From Mumia quercus (GTDB lineage: Bacteria > Actinomycetota > Actinomycetes > Propionibacteriales > Nocardioidaceae): a DNA stretch of 64,000 bases. Position numbers and translations under genes: made by a program. Shown here one piece after another: positions 16,121-24,719 of the stretch; the first letter of the stretch is position 1; each line of letters opens with the position of its first letter. A model generated the notes under the pieces. The model made no database searches, was not told the origin of the DNA, and saw nothing but the letters and a program-made list of their open reading frames with translations. Location of the stretch: contig NZ_JANZYO010000004.1 of assembly GCF_025506335.1 (NCBI RefSeq), positions 1-64,000 of the forward strand, read 5' to 3'.

Positions 16121-18082
16121 GTGATCGAGCCGAACCACACCGAGCGGCGCCTTTCCGGCGTGGCCGTTCGCGTCGCCGCCCTGTTCTTCCTCGGCACCGC
16201 CGGCGCAGTCGTGCCGTCAGTCGCATCTGCCGAGGCGCCACCGCGACTCTCCCAACCCGTCACCGACCATGCCGGTGTCCTCTCCGGAGACGACGGCGAG
16301 GACATCGAGGAAGCCTTCGCGCGTCTGGCCGACGACACCGACCTGCAGATGTTCGTGGTCTACGTCGACAGCTTCGAGGGCGCCGACCCCCAGGACTGGG
16401 CGAAGGACACCGCGACCCGCTCAGGCCTCGGCACCGACGACATCCTCCTCACGGTCGCCACGGACGACCGCGCGTACGCGATCTCGGTCGACGACGCGAT
16501 CCCCCTGAACGACAAGGAGCTCGACGCGGTCCGCAAGGGCGACATTCGCCCTGCGCTGGCCGACGGCGACTGGGCCCGGGCCGCGATCGACGGCGCCGAT
16601 GGCTACCGCGACGCGGCCACCTCCGGCGGATTCCCCGTCGTCCCGGTCGTCATCGGCGGGGTCGCCGTCGTCGGCGGGGGCGCCTACCTGGTCGCGCGGT
16701 CTCGGCGACGGTCCCGCGGACGGTCCGACGAGTTCGTCCTGGACGAGAACGGCCAACCGGTCGACCCCCTCGCGGGTCTCGGCACCGACGAGCTCGTGAC
16801 ACGGGCCGGCTCGGCGCTCGTCGCGATCGACGACGCCCTCAAGACGTCGGCGCAGGAGCTCGGCTACGCAGAAGCACAGTTCGGTAGCGAGGCGACGGCG
16901 GGTTTCCGGGCGACGCTGGCCGACGGGCGCGCGAAGGCCGCCGAGGCGTTCGCGCTCCGCCAACGGCTGGACGACGCCGAGCCCGAGACCGAGGCCGAGG
17001 TTCGGACGATGTCGCGGCAGATCCTCGCGCTGTGCGACGAGGTCGACGATGCGCTCGACGAGCAGGTCGAGGAGTTCGACACGCTGCGCGACCTCCACGC
17101 GAGCGCCCCTGCCGTGCTCGGCGCGCTCGCCGAGCGGGCGGCGCAGGCCGAGGCCCGCCTCTCGACCGCACGCGTCCAGGTCGAGCACCTGGCCGCGAAG
17201 TACCCGACGTCGGCCCTCGCCTCGGTCGCGCAGAACCCTGATGCCGCAGAGCGGATCCTCACCGAGGCGCGTGCCACGATCGTCGCCGGCCAGGAGGTCG
17301 TCGAATCCGACCGCGCCACCGCCGTCGCCCACCTCCGGGCGGCCGAGGACGCCGTCGGGCAGGCCGTCCTCCTGCTCGACGCCGTCGCCGGCGCCGACGA
17401 GGCGCTCAGCCGGGCAGCGGAGGCGATCACCGACGGCGTCGCCTCCCTCTCTCTCGACATCGCCGACGCCGACCGTCTGGCGCCGGAGGACGCCGCGATC
17501 CGCGAAGCGCGAGCCGCAGCCGCACAGGCGGTCGCGCTCGGACGCGCAGCCTCGAACGGCGACCCGCTCGCCGCTGTCCGCGCGCTCGAGGAGGCCGAGG
17601 TCGCGCTCGACACGCTCCTGGCGCCGGTCCGTGCCGAGGCCGCCGAGGCGGAGAAGGCGCGCAAGGTGCTGGAGGAGTCGCTCGGCCGCGTGACGTCACA
17701 GGTGGACGCGGTCAGCGCCTTCGTCGAGACACGGCGAGGTGCCGTCGGCGCGGAGGCCCGCACCCGTCTGTCCGAGGCGGCACGCCATCTCGACCTCGCC
17801 ATCCGCGCCGGCGCCGGCGACCCGCCGTACGCGCTCTCCGAGATCCAGCAGGCCGAGGAGATGGCAGCGCGGGCCCAGCGGCTGGCGGAGGACGACGTAG
17901 CCGCGTGGGAGCGCAGCCGGCAACCGCAGTCCAGCGGCACCGACCTCACGTCGATGATCCTCGGCGGCATCCTCATCAACTCCACGCTCGGAAGCCGCGG
18001 AGGCGGAGACGTGAGGCGTTCCCCTGGAAGCTTCGGCGGCGGAAGCACCCGCGGCCGACGCGGAGGTGGCGGTCGCTTCTGA
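16121..18082 (+). CDS. TPM-domain membrane protein with long coiled coil
   Basis: A 653-residue protein starting at GTG. A signal peptide or anchor (about residues 12-38) is followed by a TPM domain (about 45-165: QPVTDHAGVLS, QMFVVYVDSFEG, DDILLTVATDDRAYAI). A second membrane segment (VVPVVIGGVAVVGGGAYLVA, about 170-190) leads to roughly 400 Ala/Glu-rich residues with strong coiled-coil character and a Gly/Arg-rich C-terminus ending GGGGRF. TPM domains occur in photosystem-repair and envelope proteins. The gene is followed after 59 bp by pspA, so an envelope-stress role is likely. The C-terminal glycine tail resembles membrane-associated TPM proteins elsewhere. Confidence 0.85.
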   Translation: MIEPNHTERRLSGVAVRVAALFFLGTAGAVVPSVASAEAPPRLSQPVTDHAGVLSGDDGEDIEEAFARLADDTDLQMFVVYVDSFEGADPQDWAKDTATRSGLGTDDILLTVATDDRAYAISVDDAIPLNDKELDAVRKGDIRPALADGDWARAAIDGADGYRDAATSGGFPVVPVVIGGVAVVGGGAYLVARSRRRSRGRSDEFVLDENGQPVDPLAGLGTDELVTRAGSALVAIDDALKTSAQELGYAEAQFGSEATAGFRATLADGRAKAAEAFALRQRLDDAEPETEAEVRTMSRQILALCDEVDDALDEQVEEFDTLRDLHASAPAVLGALAERAAQAEARLSTARVQVEHLAAKYPTSALASVAQNPDAAERILTEARATIVAGQEVVESDRATAVAHLRAAEDAVGQAVLLLDAVAGADEALSRAAEAITDGVASLSLDIADADRLAPEDAAIREARAAAAQAVALGRAASNGDPLAAVRALEEAEVALDTLLAPVRAEAAEAEKARKVLEESLGRVTSQVDAVSAFVETRRGAVGAEARTRLSEAARHLDLAIRAGAGDPPYALSEIQQAEEMAARAQRLAEDDVAAWERSRQPQSSGTDLTSMILGGILINSTLGSRGGGDVRRSPGSFGGGSTRGRRGGGGRF

Positions 18083-18141
18083 CCGTTCGGCCTCCGGCTC
18101 GATGGCACCACCACACCTGAAGTCCAGAAAGGACCGCCACG

Positions 18142-18897
18142 ATGGCAAAGAAGCAGTCGATCTTGGGGCGTATCACGCAGCTTGCCAAGGCCAACGTGAA
18201 CTCGTTGCTCGACCGGGCCGAGGATCCCGAGAAGATGCTCGACCAGCTCATCCGGGACTACACCAACAACATCGCCGAGGCGGAGGACGCCGTCGCGCAG
18301 ACGATCGGCAACCTCCGTCTCCTCGAGCAGGACCACGCTGAGGATGTCGCAACAGCACAGGAGTGGGGTCAGAAGGCACTCGCCGCCTCCGAGAAGGCCG
18401 ACCAGCTGCGAGCCGCCGGCCAGTCCGCCGAGGCCGACAAGTTCGACAACCTGGCGAAGGTGGCGCTCGGCAAGCAGATCGACGCCGAGAGCGAGGCGAA
18501 GACCGCCGCCCCGATGATCGCGTCGCAGACCGAGGTCGTCGACAAGCTCAAGTCGGGCCTGACGGCGATGAAGTCCAAGCTCGAGGACCTGCGGAACAAG
18601 CGCGACGAGCTCGTGGCGCGTGCCAAGTCTGCTCAGGCGCAGGCGGGGGTGCAGGACGCGATCCAGTCGATCGACGTCCTGGACCCGACGAGCGAGGTCT
18701 CGCGCTTCGAGGAGAAGGTCCGCCGTGAGGAGGCCAAGGCCGCCGGCCAGGCCGAGGTGGCCGCGTCGTCGCTCGACGCGCAGTTCGAAGAGCTCGCCGC
18801 CTCCGACACCCAGGTCGAGATCGAGGCACGTCTGGCCGAGCTGAAGGGCGTGGGCGCCGGCACCTCGGCACGAGAGCTGGGCTCGAGCCTGGCCTGA
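18142..18897 (+). CDS. pspA: PspA/IM30 family protein
   Basis: A 251-residue ESCRT-III-like peripheral membrane protein. The N-terminal amphipathic region (QSILGRITQLAKANVNSLLDRAEDPEKMLDQLIRDY) and long helical hairpin are typical; the EDPEKMLDQ block is diagnostic. PspA/Vipp1 proteins polymerise on damaged membranes and remodel them. Here it is not next to clgR, pspB or pspC but follows a TPM-domain membrane protein on the same strand, so the TPM protein is a candidate partner or sensor. A strong hairpin terminator follows 18 nt after the stop. Confidence 0.92.
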   Translation: MAKKQSILGRITQLAKANVNSLLDRAEDPEKMLDQLIRDYTNNIAEAEDAVAQTIGNLRLLEQDHAEDVATAQEWGQKALAASEKADQLRAAGQSAEADKFDNLAKVALGKQIDAESEAKTAAPMIASQTEVVDKLKSGLTAMKSKLEDLRNKRDELVARAKSAQAQAGVQDAIQSIDVLDPTSEVSRFEEKVRREEAKAAGQAEVAASSLDAQFEELAASDTQVEIEARLAELKGVGAGTSARELGSSLA

Positions 18898-18915
18898 GTG
18901 GCACCGCCAGCAGAC

Positions 18916-18949
18916 GACCGCGCCTCGGCCCGTGGGCCGAGGCGCGGTC
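18916..18949. terminator. Perfect 16-bp hairpin between pspA and the VKOR gene
   Basis: GACCGCGCCTCGGCCC and its exact complement are separated by 2 nt, giving a long stem with a tight 4-nt effective loop. It lies between convergent genes and so should terminate both. A short T-rich run (TCGTGTCTT) follows on the plus strand. Confidence 0.8.
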
Positions 18950-18972
18950 TCGTGTCTTCGAGCCCGTACGGG

Positions 18973-19596
18973 TCAGGAGGCGAAGAGGCGCTCCGGGCCG
19001 AACTGGAACCAGATGACCGTCGCCACCGCGACGTACCAGAGCAGGACGATGAGCAGCGACCAGTTCGACACGAGCCTGGTGAAGCCCGAGGCCGGCGCCC
19101 ACGACCGCAGGTTGCGGGCGGTCACGGCGACGAACAGCGGGATCGTGACCGTCCAGACGACCATGCAGTAGGGGCACAGCCGTTCGAGCGTGAAGATGCT
19201 CGTGTACTGCAGGAACGTGATCAGCGCGACGGCGAGCACGACGCCGACCTGCAGGCCGCCCCAGATCCACTCCTGAAGGCGGGCGCCGGAGAGCAGCACG
19301 ACGCCGAGCGTGACGACGACGGCGAACCCGACGAGACCGAGGAAGGTGTTGGGGAACCCCAGCAGCGACGACTGCGAGCTGGACACGACTCCGCCGCAGT
19401 CGACCCAGGCGTTGAGCGCGCAGGCGAGCTGGGCGTCGGGGTTCTGGAGGAGCTTGATCTTGTCGTAGGTGAGGATCCCGGAGGCCAGGACGCCGATGGC
19501 GCCGCCCACGACCATGAGCCAGGCCAGCACGCTGCGCGTCCCGGTCGCGTCCACGGCCACGTCGCGCGGGGCCACCTGCTCGTCGATGTCGATCAC
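18973..19596 (-). CDS. Vitamin K epoxide reductase (VKOR) family protein
   Basis: A 207-residue, five-helix membrane protein starting at GTG. The loop cysteines in CALNAWVDCGGVVSS and the active-site CPYC motif in the LERLCPYCMVVW helix match bacterial VKOR homologues. In actinobacteria VKOR re-oxidises a DsbA-like protein using menaquinone, driving disulfide formation in exported proteins. No thioredoxin domain is fused and no dsbA gene is adjacent. TACGAT ends 6 nt before the start, suggesting a leaderless transcript. Confidence 0.9.
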   Translation of the reverse strand: MIDIDEQVAPRDVAVDATGTRSVLAWLMVVGGAIGVLASGILTYDKIKLLQNPDAQLACALNAWVDCGGVVSSSQSSLLGFPNTFLGLVGFAVVVTLGVVLLSGARLQEWIWGGLQVGVVLAVALITFLQYTSIFTLERLCPYCMVVWTVTIPLFVAVTARNLRSWAPASGFTRLVSNWSLLIVLLWYVAVATVIWFQFGPERLFAS

Positions 19597-19602
19597 CAGG
19601 CC

Positions 19603-19608
19603 ATCGTA
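19603..19608 (-). promoter_or_regulatory. -10-like TACGAT box before the VKOR gene
   Basis: TACGAT matches TANNNT and ends 6 nt before the VKOR GTG. The rest of the 144-bp divergent gap shows no other clear element. Confidence 0.45.
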
Positions 19609-19740
19609 GGCGCGTCACCCACCGCCGCGGAGCCGGACGTCGTGATGCGTCTCACTCGCAGCCGAGGAAACATGGAGAGACCGAGACCTCGTTGTCTTGT
19701 TGTAGGCGATTTGCGCCGCGCGAACGTGGGGAGGGAGCGC

Positions 19741-20640
19741 ATGAGCATGAGCACCGACGGACGGGCCTCCTGGCCGATGATGGCCGGTTTGGCGACGACC
19801 ACCGGAGCCGCGGTGGTCCTGCTCCTGCTGTCGTGGACCGGCCTTCCGGACGCACTCGTCGTCCCCGTGCTGGCCCTCCTCATGGCCGTGATGGTGGCAG
19901 GTGTGGTCGCCGACGTCCTCGTACGGCGCGACCTGCGGCGGGCTGTCGCCGAGCAGCGTCGCTGGCTCGCGGGCCTCGGCAAGGACCTCCCGACGTACCG
20001 CCACCGCGTCGACGAGCGTGAACGACGGCTCTTCGCGTGGGAGAGCAGCTGGCACCGCCCTCTCGGGACCGTGTTCTTGGTCGGCCTGGCCGCCGCGCTC
20101 GTGCCGTTCAACCTCATCCTGCCCCTGGCCCCGAACGACGGCGTCGAGGCCATGGTCACCGTCTGGGTCGTCGCCTCGCTGCTGCTGACCGGGGCGCTGG
20201 TCGTACGGACGGTGACCGCGGCCCGCAAGGACAGCCGCGGTCTCGTCCTCCCGGGTCCTGTCCGTCCAGCGCCGGCGCCGCCCCAGCCGCGCGACCCTGC
20301 GGAGGTGGCGCGCGAGGAGAGCGTCGCGAAGTATCTCGTCGTGGAGGACGACGCCGCACCCGAGGTGCGGGTCTCGAGGGAGATCGAGCGCATGACCTCG
20401 ATCCTCGACAGCCCGGACGCCCCGCGTCCCGTGCTGCCGGTTCCCGCCGACTGGGTGCCGAAGCCCGCGAGCCCTCACGCAGAGCCCGCCACAGAGCCCG
20501 CCGCCGAGCCCGCCGTCGAGGACGTCGTGGCTGAGGAGGACGAAGGCGAGGACGACGACTCGGAGCCGAGGGGTGACGCGCCGGCCGAGCCGGAGGGCGA
20601 GCTCGACAAGCTCGCCCGGCTCTTCCACAGCGCCGCCTGA
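19741..20640 (+). CDS. Membrane protein with acidic Pro/Ala/Glu tail, function unknown
   Basis: A 299-residue protein I cannot assign. I chose the ATG giving MSMSTDGRASW because GGGGAGGG lies just upstream. Two hydrophobic helices (about residues 13-60) are followed by a basic linker with RRDLRRAVAEQRRWLAGLGKD, then two more helices (about 105-155). The C-terminal half is soluble and ends in PAxEPA-type repeats and an E/D-rich run (EEDEGEDDDSEP). The layout suggests an envelope scaffold or a protein docking a cytoplasmic partner through its acidic tail. It is convergent with the next gene. Confidence 0.7.
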   Translation: MSMSTDGRASWPMMAGLATTTGAAVVLLLLSWTGLPDALVVPVLALLMAVMVAGVVADVLVRRDLRRAVAEQRRWLAGLGKDLPTYRHRVDERERRLFAWESSWHRPLGTVFLVGLAAALVPFNLILPLAPNDGVEAMVTVWVVASLLLTGALVVRTVTAARKDSRGLVLPGPVRPAPAPPQPRDPAEVAREESVAKYLVVEDDAAPEVRVSREIERMTSILDSPDAPRPVLPVPADWVPKPASPHAEPATEPAAEPAVEDVVAEEDEGEDDDSEPRGDAPAEPEGELDKLARLFHSAA

Positions 20641-20651
20641 GCGACGACGGA

Positions 20652-21101
20652 CTACTTGGGCTCTTCGGAGTCCTCTGCTCCCTGCTCCATCTCGTACCCG
20701 CGCTGCCACTGCGCGCGAGCCTGCTCGGCCGCGGAGTCCTCGGCCTCCTGAGCCGCACGGAGCGCCACCAGGGCCGAGGCGACCGCGCCCGTCTCCGCGG
20801 GCTCGTACGGCGTGCCGCCGATCGTCACGTGCAGCGGCGCCGGCTCGCACGCCCGGGCGAAGTCCTCCAACGCGCGGCCGAGCCCGGCGCCGCCGGCCCC
20901 GAGATGGTAGGAACCCACGGACAGCACGGACGCGTCGGGAAGCGACTCGAGCCGCTTGTCGAGCACCTCGTAGCCGATGTCGTGCTTCTCGAGGACGCTC
21001 GTGAACGCCCCTGCGGCGTCCTCGGAGACGGCGACCTCCACCGTCTGGGTCCCGGCCAGCCCTCCGCTGACACGCAGTTCGACGTCGGTCGGTGCCGTCA
21101 T
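20652..21101 (-). CDS. Hypothetical protein
   Basis: A 149-residue soluble protein of unknown function, starting at MTAPTDVELRVSG. The first half looks like an alpha/beta ferredoxin-like or small Rossmann module (LEKHDIGYEVLDKRL, ASVLSVGSYHLGAG), and the last 40 residues are an Ala/Glu/Gln-rich helix ending in an acidic tail. An in-frame upstream ATG at 21164 would add 21 Arg-rich residues without clear family support. It is convergent with the preceding membrane protein gene and not obviously linked to the molybdoenzyme pair upstream. Confidence 0.6.
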   Translation of the reverse strand: MTAPTDVELRVSGGLAGTQTVEVAVSEDAAGAFTSVLEKHDIGYEVLDKRLESLPDASVLSVGSYHLGAGGAGLGRALEDFARACEPAPLHVTIGGTPYEPAETGAVASALVALRAAQEAEDSAAEQARAQWQRGYEMEQGAEDSEEPK

Positions 21102-21191
21102 CGCTCGCCCCTCTCGTCCGCGTCGCGTCCGTTCATCATGGCGTGGAGGGGCGTCCACCGCCATCGCTCGTGCACGGGGAGAACCGGCTGC

Positions 21192-21920
21192 TCAGGCGTC
21201 GCCCGTAGGACCGAACCTCTCGGTGCGGATCCGACGAGGGTCGTGCCCGAGCGCCACCAGCATGTCGGCGACGGTCTCGACGAATCCCGTCGGCCCGCAG
21301 ACGTAGCAGGTGGGGGCGAAGTCCGGCGGCCACCCGCCGGTGTTGACGTCGGCGACCGACAGCCGACCCGCCGGCCGCGGGGATCCTTCCGGGGCCTGTC
21401 GGGTGTAGGCGATCGTGACGTCGAGACCCGGATCAGGCGCCCGCAGCTCGGAGCGGTAGAAGACCTCGGCGCGCGAGCGTACCGAGTAGATGAGCCGGAA
21501 CGGCGCCTTGCTCCCGGCGTCGCGGCGGGCCCGGACCATCGCCATCAGGGGCACCACCCCAGAACCGCCCGCGACGAGCAGCACCGGCTCCGTCTGCTCC
21601 GGCCGCCACACGAACCAGCCGCCGATCGGCCCGCGCACCTCGAGCTCGGTCCCGACCTCGATCTCGTCGACGAGGAAGGGCGAGACCTCTCCCCCGTCGA
21701 TCGCCTGCACCGTGATCTCCGCCCGCTCAGGATCACCGGCGCGCGCGAGCGAGTACTCCCGGTCGGCGGTGTAGCCGTCCTCGGCGGTCAGCCGGAGCTC
21801 GATCCGCTGTCCAGCGACCGACGGGCGCTCCCCGCCGACGTGCAGCAGGAGCGTGGCAGCCGTCGGTGTCTCCTCGCGACGCGCAAGCACCACGGCCCGC
21901 CGCCAGGGCATCCCCACCAT
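21192..21920 (-). CDS. Ferredoxin-NADP reductase-like flavin reductase
   Basis: A 242-residue FNR-superfamily protein. The FAD-binding (R)EYSLA motif is near residue 55, and the NAD(P)H-binding GGSGVVPLMAM and C-terminal YVCGPTGFVETVADML blocks are present. No 2Fe-2S domain is fused. Its ATG overlaps the stop of the YedY-like molybdoenzyme by one base (TGATG), so the two are translationally coupled and probably form one electron-transfer system: reduced nicotinamide to flavoprotein to molybdoenzyme, or the reverse. Confidence 0.88.
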   Translation of the reverse strand: MVGMPWRRAVVLARREETPTAATLLLHVGGERPSVAGQRIELRLTAEDGYTADREYSLARAGDPERAEITVQAIDGGEVSPFLVDEIEVGTELEVRGPIGGWFVWRPEQTEPVLLVAGGSGVVPLMAMVRARRDAGSKAPFRLIYSVRSRAEVFYRSELRAPDPGLDVTIAYTRQAPEGSPRPAGRLSVADVNTGGWPPDFAPTCYVCGPTGFVETVADMLVALGHDPRRIRTERFGPTGDA

Positions 21921-22519
21921 CAGTCGCCCGCGTAGCGCTGCTCGCGCCACGGGTCGCCGTAGTCGTGGTAGCCGGCGCGTTCCCAGAACCCTGGCGCGTC
22001 CTGCGTCATCAGCTCCAGCCCACGCACCCACTTCGCCGACTTCCAGAAGTAGAGGTGCGGGACGAGCAGGCGTGCGGGCCCTCCGTGCTCGGGACGCAGC
22101 GGCTTGTCGTCGTACGCGAACGCCACCCACGCCTGCCCGTCCCGCAGGTCGGCCAACGGCATGTTGGTGGTGTACCCGCCGTACGAGTGCGCCATCGCGT
22201 ACGACGCCCGCGTCTCGACCCCCTCGAGGAGCACGTCGACGCTGACGCCGCGCCAGCGGGTGCCGAGCTTGGACCACTTCGTCACGCAGTGGATGTCGGT
22301 GGTCACGTCCTCGGTCGGCAGGGACCGCAGCTCCTCCCAGCTCCACCGACGCTGGGCGCCGGACTCGGTCGTCACCGTGAACGACCATGCGCCGGGGGCG
22401 ATCTGCGGGGTGGGCCCCGCCGACAGGACGGGGAACCCCCGCTCGAGGTACTGACCTGGCGGCAGCACGACCTCCTCGCGGTCGCGTCGCCCACGAAAGC
22501 CTCGCGTCACGATGCCCAT
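21920..22519 (-). CDS. Molybdopterin-dependent oxidoreductase (sulfite oxidase / YedY fold)
   Basis: A 199-residue protein with the sulfite-oxidase molybdopterin fold. Cys78 in DIHCVTKWSKLGTRW is in the position of the molybdenum ligand, and HSYGGYTTNMPL and PEHGGPARLLVPHLYFWKSAKW match the cofactor-binding and conserved C-terminal segments of the YedY-like branch. It has no Tat signal peptide, so it is likely cytoplasmic, unlike MsrP. It is translationally coupled to a flavin reductase downstream. Substrate unknown; sulfoxide or N-oxide reduction is the most natural guess. Confidence 0.88.
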   Translation of the reverse strand: MGIVTRGFRGRRDREEVVLPPGQYLERGFPVLSAGPTPQIAPGAWSFTVTTESGAQRRWSWEELRSLPTEDVTTDIHCVTKWSKLGTRWRGVSVDVLLEGVETRASYAMAHSYGGYTTNMPLADLRDGQAWVAFAYDDKPLRPEHGGPARLLVPHLYFWKSAKWVRGLELMTQDAPGFWERAGYHDYGDPWREQRYAGD

Positions 22520-22572
22520 CGCCGCTCCCTTCGGTCCAGGGTGCGAGCGTACGGGCCGCGCGGGGCTGTCGC

Positions 22573-22845
22573 TCAGCTGTTGCGCAGGGCGGAGATCAGC
22601 TCCTTCTTGCTCATCGACGACCGCCCGTCGATCCCGACCTCCTTCGCCCGCGTGTACAGGTCGGACTTGGACCAGTCCTCGTAGTCGCCCGACTTCCCAC
22701 CCTTGCGCCCCACGTTGGAGCGCCCGCGTGCCGCGGCGGCGTTGGCGATGCGCGCCGACTTCTGCTTCGAGTTGCCCTCGTCGCGCAGCTCCTCGTACAG
22801 CTTCTTGTCCTTGACGCTCGGTCCCGGTGACTTGCGAGCAGGCAT
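22573..22845 (-). CDS. Small DUF7218-like protein with Rho_N/SAP-type C-terminus
   Basis: A 90-residue basic protein. The N-terminal half carries KDKKLYEELRDEGNSKQKSARIANAAA, a motif seen in small actinobacterial proteins. The C-terminal half (SKSDLYTRAKEVGIDGRSSMSKKELISALR) has the helix-extended-helix pattern of the Rho N-terminal/SAP nucleic-acid-binding module. It may bind DNA or RNA. It is divergent from the kinase gene and upstream of the YedY-like gene on the same strand. Confidence 0.8.
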   Translation of the reverse strand: MPARKSPGPSVKDKKLYEELRDEGNSKQKSARIANAAAARGRSNVGRKGGKSGDYEDWSKSDLYTRAKEVGIDGRSSMSKKELISALRNS

Positions 22846-22921
22846 GGTGCTCTCCTCTCTTGCGCCTTCGTCCTCGGAGTACCCGGGTGGCCCCGCGGAC
22901 ATGCGCGGCCACACTGGTGCC

Positions 22922-23554
22922 ATGACGACGACCGTCCTGCACGACCTCGACGGCGCGGTGGCGCGCGCACGAGATCTCGTCGCCGCCGGCGGGCGCATGC
23001 TCGGGATCGCCGGTGCGCCCGGTGCGGGCAAGTCGTGGCTCGTCGACGAGCTGCTCGTACGACTTGTCGACCTCGCGCCTGCCCACGTCCCGATGGACGG
23101 CTTCCACCTCGCGGACGTCACGCTCGACCGGCTCGGGCTGCGCAACGTCAAGGGCGCTCCGGAGACGTTCGACGTCGGGGGCTACGTGGCGACGCTGCGG
23201 CGGATCGTGTCCCGCGCGGAGGGGCGCGTGTACGTCCCCGGGTTCTCGCGGGACCTCGAGGAGCCGCTCGCCGCCGCGCTCGAGGTCTCTCGCGAGGCGG
23301 GGCTGGTGGTGACGGAGGGGAACTACCTGCTGCTCGACGAGCCCGGCTGGCGCGAGGCGCGCGGGCTGCTCGACGAGGTCTGGTACGTGAACGTCCCCGA
23401 CGACGTGCGCGTACGACGGTTGGTGGAGCGCCACGTTACGTTCGGCAAGGCGCGGGAGGAGGCAGCGGCCTGGGTACGCCGCAGCGACGAGGCGAACGCC
23501 CGACGCGTCGTCGCCGTACGAGGGCGCGCCGACGTCGAGGTCCACCTCGGCTGA
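22922..23554 (+). CDS. P-loop nucleoside/nucleotide kinase family protein
   Basis: A 210-residue phosphoribulokinase/uridine kinase-like protein. The Walker A loop GIAGAPGAGKSW is near residue 30; VPMDGFHLADVTLDRLG provides the catalytic Asp-Phe-His segment typical of uridine-kinase and YggC-like proteins; EGNYLLLDEPGWREAR and a late R-x-x-R-DEANAR block complete the pattern. The substrate may be a nucleoside, sugar or pantothenate-like compound. Its stop codon abuts the stop of the convergent acyl-CoA dehydrogenase gene with no gap. Confidence 0.88.
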   Translation: MTTTVLHDLDGAVARARDLVAAGGRMLGIAGAPGAGKSWLVDELLVRLVDLAPAHVPMDGFHLADVTLDRLGLRNVKGAPETFDVGGYVATLRRIVSRAEGRVYVPGFSRDLEEPLAAALEVSREAGLVVTEGNYLLLDEPGWREARGLLDEVWYVNVPDDVRVRRLVERHVTFGKAREEAAAWVRRSDEANARRVVAVRGRADVEVHLG

Positions 23555-24715
23555 TCAGCGTCGCGCGCGCCGGACCAGGTTCGAGCCGATGATGAGACGC
23601 TGGATCTCGCTGGTGCCCTCGTAGAGCCGCAGCAGGCGGACGTCGCGGTAGATCCGCTCGACCGTGCTCTCACGCATGTAGCCCGATCCCCCGTGGACCT
23701 GGACGGCGAGATCGGCGACCTTGCCCGCCATCTCGGTGCAGTAGAGCTTCGCGACCGACGGCGCGACCCGCCGGTCCTCGCCGCTGACGTAGGCACGGGC
23801 CGCCTCGCGCACCAGTGCACGTCCGGCCATCACACCGGTCTGCTGGTCGGCGAGCATCGCCTGCACCAGCTGGAAGTCCCCGAGCAGCGTCCCGCCCTGC
23901 GTCGCCGTCGCGGCGTAGGCGACCGACTCGTCGAGCGCCCGCTGCGCCTGCCCGACGGCGAGGGCGGCGATGTGGACGCGCCCCTTCGCCAACGAGGTCA
24001 TCGCCGCGCGGTAGCCGACCTCGACCGCCCCGCCGACCAGCGCGTCGTCGTCCACCCGCACGTCCTCGAGGTGGACGTCGGCGGTCCAGGCACCCTCCTG
24101 GCCCATCTTCTGGTCGTGCGGGCCGATCGACAGCCCGGGCGCGTCACCGGGAACGAGGAAGACTGCGATCTGGCCGTCCTCCGCCTCGCCGCCCTCGACC
24201 CGCGCGAAGACCATGAAGAGGCCCGCCAGCGGCGCGTTCGTGATGAACCGCTTCTCACCGCTGAGCACCCACCCTCCGTCGACGCGACGCGCTCGGGTGC
24301 GTAGGCCCGCGGGGTTGGAGCCCGCGCCTGCCTCGGTCAGCGCGAAGGAGGCGACGACCTCGCCGCTGGCGACCCGCCCGAGCCATGCCGACTTCTGGGC
24401 GTCCGTGCCGAAGTTCACCAGCACCTGGCCGGCGATCCCGTTGTTCGTCCCGAACATGGAGCGGAACGCGAGCGTCGTGTAGCCCAGCTCCATCGCGAGC
24501 TCGACCTCCTGGGCGAGGTCGAGACCGAGCCCGCCCCACTCCTGGTCGATCGCGTAGCCGAACAGCCCCATCTCGCGGGCCCTGGCCCGGAGGTCGTCGG
24601 GGATCGCGTCCGTGTCGACGATCTCCCGCTCGCGCGGCACGACCTCCTTGCGGACGAACCGACGGACCTGGTCGAGGACGTCGGCGAGCTCGTCGTCTCC
24701 CACCTGCTGGCTCAC
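23555..24715 (-). CDS. Acyl-CoA dehydrogenase
   Basis: A 386-residue FAD enzyme that introduces an alpha-beta double bond into acyl-CoA esters. The N-terminal helical domain, FALTEAGAGSNPAG FAD/substrate segment, KRFITNAP and the C-terminal QVHGGSGYMRESTVERIYRD block are intact; the catalytic Glu is in LYEGTSEIQR. It is last in a three-gene unit with aldo/keto reductase and a PNPOx-fold protein on the same strand (gaps of 11 and 4 bp). Substrate chain length cannot be inferred. Confidence 0.94.
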   Translation of the reverse strand: MSQQVGDDELADVLDQVRRFVRKEVVPREREIVDTDAIPDDLRARAREMGLFGYAIDQEWGGLGLDLAQEVELAMELGYTTLAFRSMFGTNNGIAGQVLVNFGTDAQKSAWLGRVASGEVVASFALTEAGAGSNPAGLRTRARRVDGGWVLSGEKRFITNAPLAGLFMVFARVEGGEAEDGQIAVFLVPGDAPGLSIGPHDQKMGQEGAWTADVHLEDVRVDDDALVGGAVEVGYRAAMTSLAKGRVHIAALAVGQAQRALDESVAYAATATQGGTLLGDFQLVQAMLADQQTGVMAGRALVREAARAYVSGEDRRVAPSVAKLYCTEMAGKVADLAVQVHGGSGYMRESTVERIYRDVRLLRLYEGTSEIQRLIIGSNLVRRARR

Positions 24716-24719
24716 GAGG

